This document shows, piece after piece, positions 21,163 through 26,070 of a stretch of DNA of 26,070 nt (positions within the stretch are counted from its first letter, which is position 1; each line of letters begins with the position of its first letter). The position numbers were made by a program, and so were the translations under genes. This DNA is from a virus. The stretch is taken from IMG/VR virus record IMGVR_UViG_3300037809_000515, positions 1 to 26,070 of that record. One strand, given 5' to 3'. The notes below the pieces were generated by a model, which saw nothing but the letters and a program-made list of their open reading frames with translations, had not been told where the DNA came from and did no database searches.

Positions 21163-21244
21163 GATATAACCTTGTATATCGCAAATTTATTTAAGCATTG
21201 TGGACTGCGGTTCGATACCGCACACCTCCAATTCCATTTTTCTA

Positions 21245-21340
21245 TTGACAAATAATCTTCTAAACCGACTGGACGGCAAAACCAGTGGCGGATACATTGA
21301 GAACTATGAAGACCTTCTTTCAGAAATGAAGGCGATTTAA
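21245..21340 (+). CDS. doubtful short ORF or gene remnant, 31 aa
   Basis: A TTG-started frame (reading from LTNNLLNRLDGK to YIENYEDLLSEMKAI) ends with TAA 21338-21340 just at the AAGGAG of the next gene. The end looks protein-like, and the placement of its stop against the next ribosome site is what a coupled gene would show. There is no ribosome site or ATG, so it could be the 3' remnant of a gene cut by the tmRNA insertion. The same TTGACA (21245-21250) could be a -35 box, but no -10 follows. Confidence 0.25.
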   Translation: MTNNLLNRLDGKTSGGYIENYEDLLSEMKAI

Positions 21341-21351
21341 GGAGAATGAGA

Positions 21352-21630
21352 ATGAGCGATAACCGCCCAAAGACCTATAAAGGAAAGCAGGTAGAATACA
21401 GAGGTGAGATCTCCGATAGAGACTCTTTCGAAGGTAAGGAAAAGGGAATTTATTATATGATTTCCACTGGTTCTTTTTATTGTTATTATGATGGCGATGG
21501 ATCGCTTGATGCGCAGTTTATACCCAACCCGCATGATCCGGATCATGCGCATATGGAACCTTGTTGGTATAGTGAGTTGCGGGAGAGAAATGAAAATAAA
21601 CAATCCTTTCCTAACAACAAAACAAAATAA
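21352..21630 (+). CDS. hypothetical protein, 92 aa
   Basis: ATG 21352 with AAGGAG 7 nt upstream (21339-21344); the in-frame ATG at 21346 is too close to that site. Charged and aromatic: KTYKGKQVEYRGEISD, GIYYMISTGSFYCYYDGDG, then an acidic/His-rich part (NPHDPDHAHMEPCWY). The repeated Asp/His residues suggest possible metal binding. No family recognised. Its 3' end forms one arm of a hairpin (21601-21637). Confidence 0.6.
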   Translation: MSDNRPKTYKGKQVEYRGEISDRDSFEGKEKGIYYMISTGSFYCYYDGDGSLDAQFIPNPHDPDHAHMEPCWYSELRERNENKQSFPNNKTK

Positions 21631-21645
21631 AGGATTGTTTATTTT
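21601..21645 (+). terminator. probable terminator hairpin
   Basis: Perfect 9-bp stem CAATCCTTT (21601-21609) / AAAGGATTG (21629-21637) with a 19-nt loop, followed by TTTATTTT. The stop codon of the gene at 21352 lies in it. AT-rich stem, so moderate strength. Confidence 0.5.
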
Positions 21646-21687
21646 GGAACAAAAGGTAATCACTTGGACCCAAGTGGGGTAAATTTG

Positions 21688-21707
21688 TGACTCCCGCCAC
21701 CTCCATT
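21688..21707 (+). repeat. degenerate tmRNA 3'-end-like sequence
   Basis: TGACTCCCGCCACCTCCATT has the form of the T-loop/T-stem/acceptor end of a bacterial ssrA gene, and its CACCTCC would pair with the same 5' strand as the true tmRNA end 470 nt upstream. The 5' half of the T-stem is missing, so it cannot make a T-arm. A hairpin CACTTG-GACC-CAAGTG (21661-21676) lies just before it and a T-rich run after it. It may be the scar of an earlier ssrA recombination (att-like) or a chance match. Confidence 0.4.
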
Positions 21708-21758
21708 ATTTTTTTTCTTTTTCTTGATCTTAGATCCTATTTATGGTAAGGTATTATT

Positions 21759-21968
21759 ATGAACATCGGAGATAAAGTTTTTTTACTATATACGCATCGC
21801 AACACAAAGGAAACTTTTTGTGAAGGCCCATCGGAAATAACTAATTATCAAGTTAATCCTCATAACGATGAGGGTGTTATAGTTATCAAAGATATTAATG
21901 GAAAATCAAGAGCTGTTGATCTAGAAGGTACATCCAGTCACGACGTTGACGTTCACATCGTATATTAG
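21759..21968 (+). CDS. GDLV-like small protein, detached copy
   Basis: 69 aa; MNIGDKVFLLYTH, with IGDKV at the position of the family motif, then EGVIVIKDINGKSRAVDL and VHIVY. A short SH3-like layout, more distant than the array genes. Preceded by GGTAAGG; a TTGATC lies 36 nt upstream but without a good -10. Its end overlaps the end of the convergent minus-strand gene by 4 nt, with no terminator between. Confidence 0.55.
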   Translation: MNIGDKVFLLYTHRNTKETFCEGPSEITNYQVNPHNDEGVIVIKDINGKSRAVDLEGTSSHDVDVHIVY

Positions 21969-22522
21969 TTATTCTTTTTCCATTCTAAAAAAGAATTTTC
22001 ATCTAGATCTAGAGTTTGATATACTATTTTTTTTAATTTATCTTTATCCTCTTTAGAAGTTGCCCACACCCAAGCCAATGATGTTTTTTTTTGACTTATT
22101 CGCTTTTGTGCCTGTATAATCTCTTTTTCTATGTCCAAAAAATCTTCGCTACATAAATCTGGCAAAATAATATCATAATCATTTGAAATGGAAATTAAGC
22201 CAATCAAGTTATTGTTTTCATAATATTTTGATAGTCTTTTGAATACTTCATGAGCATCAGACTTCTTAGATACGTCGGGGTGTACCTTTTTTGCCAAATT
22301 GCGATAAATTTTTTGCGCTAATGGAGATGATGGTATACTATCATCCAAGGAAGCCTTTGGTTCTTTTTTTTGTTTATTTTTAGAAGAATTCAAATAGGAT
22401 ATTTCACCAGAAAAATCATTTGCAAATTTTTTATTATATCTAGACAAGATCTCATCTGTTTCTTCGTTCTCTAGATTGATCCATTCAACTTTAAGAAATA
22501 TTTTCTTTAATTTACGAGACAC
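21965..22522 (-). CDS. J-domain-like protein
   Basis: 185 aa. SPLAQKIYRNLAKKVHPDVSKKSDAHEVFKRLSKYYENNN has the helix II - HPD loop - helix III order of a DnaJ J-domain (HPD at 81-83), which stimulates Hsp70 (DnaK) ATPase. Here the J-domain is central, not N-terminal, flanked by a basic N-terminal part and a C-terminal helical part (LDIEKEIIQAQKRISQKKTSLAWVW). It may recruit host DnaK for phage assembly or take-over. GTG start at 22522. A TATAAATA late-promoter-like box sits about 12 nt upstream (22541-22534). Confidence 0.8.
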   Translation of the reverse strand: MSRKLKKIFLKVEWINLENEETDEILSRYNKKFANDFSGEISYLNSSKNKQKKEPKASLDDSIPSSPLAQKIYRNLAKKVHPDVSKKSDAHEVFKRLSKYYENNNLIGLISISNDYDIILPDLCSEDFLDIEKEIIQAQKRISQKKTSLAWVWATSKEDKDKLKKIVYQTLDLDENSFLEWKKNN

Positions 22523-22528
22523 AATACT

Positions 22529-23389
22529 CTAAATATTTATAATGTCGATGATAAGTTTATATTTATTATAATCTTTTAGTAGTTTTCTCATAGACTTGCG
22601 ATAAATCATATAAATTTCTTTATTTGTGGTAGCCATACACAAATTTTCAAACCCTCTATAAGCAGAATGTAATGCTCCAACAACTTCACCACGACTATTC
22701 AGTATTGGGGAGCCTGAAGATCCACCCTTGGCAGGAATAGAAAAAACATACGAAGTTTTTCGGTTACTACGAACCTTCTTACTACCCAAATAAAATCCTT
22801 CAAATAACGGGATCATTTTAGAAGACCACAATCCCATAGGGGCGGCTATGTTATAATACTTCTCTCCAATTATTGGCTTAGAATTGGAAATTTTCAATGC
22901 TGGACGCGATATCTTGGCTGAACCCAGTATACATATATCGGCTTCAAAATCAAAAGCAATTGGAATTGCCGCATATGTTTTGCCTTTATAATCGTTTAGG
23001 ATATATAAAGCCCTTTCAGTCATTTTCCACGCAGGGTTCTTAGGTGAGTAGTCCTGCACAAAATAATTTATTTGATTTCCGTAAAGAATGCTACAAACGT
23101 GTGCTGAAGTTCCTACGAGTGTAATCTCTCTATCGTGTCCAACAATAAAACCGGAAGCTGATGAGCGCAAATCAATTTCATATTCTTCTAAATTTGCTTC
23201 GGCTACCGCAGAGGAGGTTTTTGTTAGGTAGATGTTTTTATAAATATCAATCTTGATGAAGGAACGTCTTTTATCTCTGAATAAATCTCCTGGCCCAAAT
23301 AGGGCTGTGCTTGACGCACATGATGCACATCCCATAAAAGTAATGAACATCATAAATACTATAACTAATTTTGCAACCGCATTTTTCAA
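22529..23389 (-). CDS. trypsin-fold serine protease, lipoprotein-like
   Basis: 286 aa. An N-terminal hydrophobic segment ends in FMGC (Cys21), a plausible lipobox for signal peptidase II. The catalytic triad of the trypsin/HtrA fold is visible: TSAHVC (His97), EADICIL (Asp151) and KGGSSGSPIL (Ser225 in GxSG), with VVGALHSA after it. It should be a secreted or periplasmic lipid-anchored protease. Start is a TTG at 23389 (no ATG fits; Met13/Met14 would lose the signal's basic part), with GGGA far upstream, so the start is uncertain. It stands 6 nt before the J-domain gene, which may be co-transcribed. Confidence 0.8.
   Translation of the reverse strand: MKNAVAKLVIVFMMFITFMGCASCASSTALFGPGDLFRDKRRSFIKIDIYKNIYLTKTSSAVAEANLEEYEIDLRSSASGFIVGHDREITLVGTSAHVCSILYGNQINYFVQDYSPKNPAWKMTERALYILNDYKGKTYAAIPIAFDFEADICILGSAKISRPALKISNSKPIIGEKYYNIAAPMGLWSSKMIPLFEGFYLGSKKVRSNRKTSYVFSIPAKGGSSGSPILNSRGEVVGALHSAYRGFENLCMATTNKEIYMIYRKSMRKLLKDYNKYKLIIDIINI
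22534..22541 (-). promoter_or_regulatory. T4-type late promoter box TATAAATA
   Basis: Exact TATAAATA on the minus strand, about 12 nt upstream of the GTG of the J-domain gene and overlapping the last codons of the protease gene. This is the octamer of T4-like late promoters, which need no -35. Implies late expression of the J-domain gene if this phage uses the T4 late system. Confidence 0.5.
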
Positions 23390-23493
23390 GATTATTTTTT
23401 TTTCCCTACAAAGTAACTATAAAGAAAATTCTCAAACGACCACCCTATTTAGGATAGGACTTTGAATATACTTACTGAAAACGGAAAATTTAT

Positions 23494-24816
23494 ATGACAA
23501 AAAAATACTATGTAATTGATACTAGTGTATATCTTACTGATTATCGAGCAATATATTCTTACAACAATGACAATATTATTGTTCCATTGATTGTGCTTGA
23601 AGAATTAGATAATTGTAAAAAAAGACCGAATGGGGTTGGCGCAAATGCGAGGGGCATTATTAGAGTTCTAGATGAGTTACGAACTCATGGAAGTTTTCAA
23701 AAAGGGATAAGAATTAAAAAGGGTTCAGGTTTGATATTGACAATGTCTCCAAACCTAAATGAATTACCAAAAGGTTATGATCCTATGGTCGCGGATCATC
23801 AAATTATAGCCACCGCACTCACAGCGCAAAAGTCTTTTCCCACTAGAAAAATAATTGTCGTCTCAAACGACATTAATTTGAGAATCAAATGTGATGCGAT
23901 TGGAGTACCCGCAGAAAGCTATAAAACGGAAAAAGTCATAGAAACGCAAAATGAACTTTATAGTGGGTTTAAGAAAATATTAGTTGATGATCAGTTTATT
24001 GATCATTTTTATTCAGGTGAAAAAATATTTCTAAATGATATTAACGATAAATTATCACTTTACCCAAATCAATTTGTGTTGTTATCTTCTTCGTCTAACG
24101 AAAAAAAGACAGCAATTGCTAGATTCATAAACGAACAAACAGAGTTTAAAAAAATTATCGATAGAAAAGAAGAAGATATGTGGGGAATCGCACCAAAAAA
24201 TAAAGAACAAAATTTTGCTTTAGATTTACTTTTAGATCCTGATGTTCCGGTTGTATCTTTGATTGGAAAAGCAGGAAGCGGAAAGACGTTATGTGCTCTC
24301 GCCGCCGGCCTTCAACAAGTAATGGGATCAAGTCCTACATATAATCGCCTTATTGTTTCTAGACCAGTAATGCCTATGGGGAAAGATCTTGGATATTTGC
24401 CTGGAACAATGGAAGAAAAAATGACTCCGTGGCTGGCACCAATTCAAGATAATCTGAGGTTTTTATTCGGGGATGACAATTTGATGTTGGGTGAGTATAT
24501 GAATAAAAAAATTATTGAATTAGAAGCATTAACCTATATTCGTGGTCGATCAATTCAAAAGGCATTTATTGTAATTGATGAATGTCAAAATTTATCTAGA
24601 CACGAAATCAAAACCATTCTAACTAGAGTTGGAGATGGTACTAAAATTATCTTGACAGGCGATATCGAACAGATAGATAATGTCAATATTGATGAGACTA
24701 CAAATGGACTAACTTATGTAATTGAAAAACTTAAGCCTTATGACCTAACGGGGCATATCACTTTCATAAAAGGTGAAAGAAGTAAAGTTGCAACTTTGTG
24801 CGCCAACACTCTTTAA
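23494..24816 (+). CDS. phoH: PIN domain - PhoH ATPase (PhoH2-like)
   Basis: 440 aa. N-terminal PIN ribonuclease domain (~1-140): VIDTSVYL with the first Asp, IVLEELDNCK with acidic ligands, VSNDINLR with the distal Asp. C-terminal PhoH P-loop domain (~225-440): Walker A GKAGSGKT (258-265), Walker B FIVIDECQN (358-366), ILTGDIEQID as sensor region, and the typical SRPVMPMGKDLGYLPG block. PIN-PhoH proteins (PhoH2) couple an RNA helicase-like ATPase to RNA cleavage. PhoH genes are common in marine phages, where their benefit is still uncertain. Weak ribosome site; ATG 23494 is in an AT-rich leader. Divergent from the protease gene. Confidence 0.93.
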   Translation: MTKKYYVIDTSVYLTDYRAIYSYNNDNIIVPLIVLEELDNCKKRPNGVGANARGIIRVLDELRTHGSFQKGIRIKKGSGLILTMSPNLNELPKGYDPMVADHQIIATALTAQKSFPTRKIIVVSNDINLRIKCDAIGVPAESYKTEKVIETQNELYSGFKKILVDDQFIDHFYSGEKIFLNDINDKLSLYPNQFVLLSSSSNEKKTAIARFINEQTEFKKIIDRKEEDMWGIAPKNKEQNFALDLLLDPDVPVVSLIGKAGSGKTLCALAAGLQQVMGSSPTYNRLIVSRPVMPMGKDLGYLPGTMEEKMTPWLAPIQDNLRFLFGDDNLMLGEYMNKKIIELEALTYIRGRSIQKAFIVIDECQNLSRHEIKTILTRVGDGTKIILTGDIEQIDNVNIDETTNGLTYVIEKLKPYDLTGHITFIKGERSKVATLCANTL

Positions 24817-24834
24817 CTTTTTTTAACTTTTAAC

Positions 24835-24863
24835 TTGACAGACTTTGCGAAGCATGATATTAA
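24835..24863 (+). promoter_or_regulatory. sigma70-like promoter with extended -10
   Basis: TTGACA (24835-24840), 17-nt spacer ending in TGA, TATTAA (24858-24863). About 22 nt before the ATG at 24886. Confidence 0.65.
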
Positions 24864-24885
24864 TTAAAATACATTATTTAAATAT

Positions 24886-25578
24886 ATGAAAGATTACATA
24901 AAAAGCAGTTCTTCTCACACATTAAAAAACAGAAATGAATTTTCTCTTTTAAAAGGCCTTGTGCCTGTCGTTGTTATAAACAAGCTTCCAAATGATATTG
25001 ACTTCAATAACATTATTAAGAATTTAGAGAAAAATATTCCTTCACAAATCTTAAATCTTATAGATGGAATCTATATAGGTGATTTTAAAGAGTTAGAAGA
25101 AAGAAATATTGAGGCTATGTTTAAAGATGGAGTTATTTATTTATCTTCTTTTAAAAATATAGATTATGCTTCTGAAGAATTGATTGCTAGAAATATCTGT
25201 CATGAATTGGCACATGCCTTAGAAGAAAAGATGGGCTATGAAATTTATGGTGATAAATTAATTCAAAATGAGTTTAAAGCCAAAAAAGATAAGCTAATTT
25301 CTTTACTAAATCATGAAGGCTTTTATTTTTCTAGAAATATCTTTTTTGATCCTGATCTCACTGATGAATTAGATGATTTATTATATAATGAGATAGGTTA
25401 TGATCGTCTTTCATTAATAATTCCAAATTTATTTATTTCTCCTTATTCGGTTACATCAATTCGTGAATATTTTGCAAACGGTGTTGAAGAATATTTATTT
25501 GGAGATCCTGATTTATTAAAGAATGTAAATCCTGTGCTTTACTCCAAGATTAATAAAATATATAATGAAATTAGTTAA
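24886..25578 (+). CDS. HExxH metallopeptidase-like protein
   Basis: 230 aa. NICHELAHALEEKMGY (HELAH, residues 106-110) gives two zinc ligands and the catalytic Glu. SIREYFANGVEEYLFGD (191-207) is the 'xxExFA...' helix that supplies the third ligand, as in anthrax lethal-factor-like (ATLF) and related toxin-type zincins found in phages. No signal peptide. The N-terminal ~100 residues look like a separate alpha/beta lead-in. Own promoter upstream; no ribosome site visible before the ATG. The next gene starts 73 nt later with its own promoter. Confidence 0.75.
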   Translation: MKDYIKSSSSHTLKNRNEFSLLKGLVPVVVINKLPNDIDFNNIIKNLEKNIPSQILNLIDGIYIGDFKELEERNIEAMFKDGVIYLSSFKNIDYASEELIARNICHELAHALEEKMGYEIYGDKLIQNEFKAKKDKLISLLNHEGFYFSRNIFFDPDLTDELDDLLYNEIGYDRLSLIIPNLFISPYSVTSIREYFANGVEEYLFGDPDLLKNVNPVLYSKINKIYNEIS

Positions 25579-25585
25579 ATACTCT

Positions 25586-25614
25586 TTGACTTCTTCTCTT
25601 TTACATGATAGACT
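25586..25614 (+). promoter_or_regulatory. sigma70-like promoter
   Basis: TTGACT (25586-25591), 17-nt spacer, TAGACT (25609-25614). The leader that follows holds a small TGGC-TTAT-GCCA hairpin and then AAGGAG before the ATG at 25652. Confidence 0.6.
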
Positions 25615-25651
25615 ATTACTCTAACGTTGGCTTATGCCACAAGGAGTTAAT

Positions 25652-26070
25652 ATGCCTCATGTATCTTTTAGCGCACTCAAAAACTGGGATTTTTGCCCCT
25701 TTTATCATAAATTAACTTACATAGATAAGTTAAAGGGATTCACAGGAAATGTATATACTGCATTTGGTTCTGCGCTTCATGAAGCCTGTGAAAAACTAGT
25801 TTTAAATAACACAGAAGATTATGATAAGATTTTCAGTGATTCATTTGATGAAGAACTAGGAAAGTTAGAAGAAATAACAGCCAAAGAACAAAAAATGATT
25901 GGTGATATGAAAGTGCATGGTGTTGAACTGGCTGCGTTAGTTCTAAAAGCACTGAAACTAAAGTTTCCACAATATACAGTCATCTCGGCAGAAGAACAAA
26001 TCTTTGAACCTATTGTAGATAGTCCCGGAGACTATGACTATAAAGGCTTTCTAGATCTTGTGATAAAGAC
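25652..26070 (+). CDS. PD-(D/E)XK nuclease, Cas4/RecB-like (N-terminal part)
   Basis: Begins at ATG 25652 with AAGGAG 8 nt upstream and runs off the window after 139 codons. SFSALKNWDFCPFYHKL is the N-terminal helix with Cys typical of Cas4/RecB-type nucleases (one ligand of the possible Fe-S cluster). FGSALHEACE gives the His of motif I, ISAEEQIFEP and KGFLDLVIK the Glu and Asp of the catalytic core. The remaining Asp-x-Lys and Cys cluster lie outside. T4-like marine phages carry such a gene, probably for DNA end processing in recombination or replication. Confidence 0.85.
   Translation, partial: MPHVSFSALKNWDFCPFYHKLTYIDKLKGFTGNVYTAFGSALHEACEKLVLNNTEDYDKIFSDSFDEELGKLEEITAKEQKMIGDMKVHGVELAALVLKALKLKFPQYTVISAEEQIFEPIVDSPGDYDYKGFLDLVIK

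Larger units (their letters stand above)
20750..21230 (+). ncRNA. ssrA: tmRNA with an embedded protein gene
   Basis: 5' part: acceptor strand GGGGGTG (20750-20756), the canonical CTGGATTCGACAG (20759-20771), helix-2 strand ATAGATTTGTGCAAGG (20781-20796), pseudoknot PK1 (GTGT/ACAC with TAAGC/GCTTA, 20797-20823), tag frame 20836-20871 coding ANDNVALTLAA and TAA, helix 5 (20858-20881) and PK2 (GGGT/ACCC with ACGG/CCGT, 20884-20915). 3' part: CCTTG (21170-21174) and CGCAAATTTAT (21180-21190) pair with the helix-2 strand (11 bp with two wobbles, plus 5 bp), T-arm TGCGG-TTCGATA-CCGCA (21206-21222), acceptor CACCTCC (21223-21229), discriminator A; CCA not encoded. Between PK2 and helix 2, where PK3/PK4 are expected, lies a 69-codon gene (20953-21162). 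Tags stalled peptides and rescues ribosomes. About 481 nt against ~360 for typical forms. Confidence 0.9.

Noticed and set aside
20750-21230. Explanation of the tmRNA split by a group I intron
   Set aside because: The insert is a compact gene with its own ribosome site, no intron core elements are visible, and its position is not the T-loop; it also replaces, not interrupts, the PK3/PK4 region.
21488-21682. 64-codon frame overlapping the gene at 21352
   Set aside because: Entirely out of frame inside a gene with a better ribosome site; no start signal.

Overview
This window looks like part of the genome of a large, AT-rich, lytic tailed phage of the T4-like (myovirus) type infecting a Gram-negative and probably aquatic bacterium. 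The evidence is the gene set: a PIN-PhoH ATPase, a Cas4/RecB-like PD-(D/E)XK nuclease, a VWA protein, HExxH metallopeptidases, a J-domain protein, a very large nucleotidyltransferase-like protein, a DnaQ-type exonuclease and an orphan DNA methyltransferase. These are packed with 4-20 nt overlaps, among many small genes of unknown function and phage-borne tRNA and tmRNA genes. The taxonomic placement is inferred from these families; no capsid, tail or replication hallmark gene lies in the window.

Layout. (1) 1-1026: end of a VWA-domain gene and two small genes. (2) 1027-1179: a GC-rich run of hairpins. (3) 1180-7586: a dense run of about 28 very small genes. At least 22 carry the same N-terminal 'xxxGDLV' motif followed by a 'GIV/GVV' strand, and look like tandemly amplified, translationally coupled SH3/KOW-like small proteins. 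Three more copies lie outside the run (11419, 15284, 21759). (4) 7606-7924: a KTSC-domain gene with its own promoter and terminator. (5) 7949-11134: an operon of a zinc-binding small protein, malate synthase (aceB) and isocitrate lyase (aceA), the complete glyoxylate shunt as auxiliary metabolic genes. (6) 11147-12491: a promoter-to-terminator unit coding a Cys-rich exported peptide, a GDLV protein, two tiny membrane peptides and a signal-peptide-bearing outer-membrane beta-barrel protein. (7) 12494-17183: DNA methyltransferase, DEDDh exonuclease, metallopeptidases, a membrane protein and a coiled-coil protein. (8) 17186-19816: an 876-aa protein with ligase-like (KxDG) and HxGH nucleotidyltransferase signatures. 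(9) 19836-21968: two small genes, then an RNA island of a structured ncRNA with promoter and terminator, tRNA-Gly(TCC), and a tmRNA (tag ANDNVALTLAA). (10) 21965-23389, minus strand: J-domain protein and lipoprotein-like trypsin-fold protease. (11) 23494-end: PhoH, a metallopeptidase and the start of a PD-(D/E)XK nuclease.

The most unusual object is the tmRNA. Its 5' half (acceptor strand, PK1, tag frame, helix 5, PK2) and its 3' half (helix-2 strand, T-arm, acceptor strand) pair convincingly, but a 69-codon gene with a strong Shine-Dalgarno sits between them where PK3/PK4 would normally be. The second most unusual is the GDLV array, in which the conserved Ala/Lys-rich C-terminus of one gene often encodes the Shine-Dalgarno of the next. 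The third is a complete phage-encoded glyoxylate bypass.
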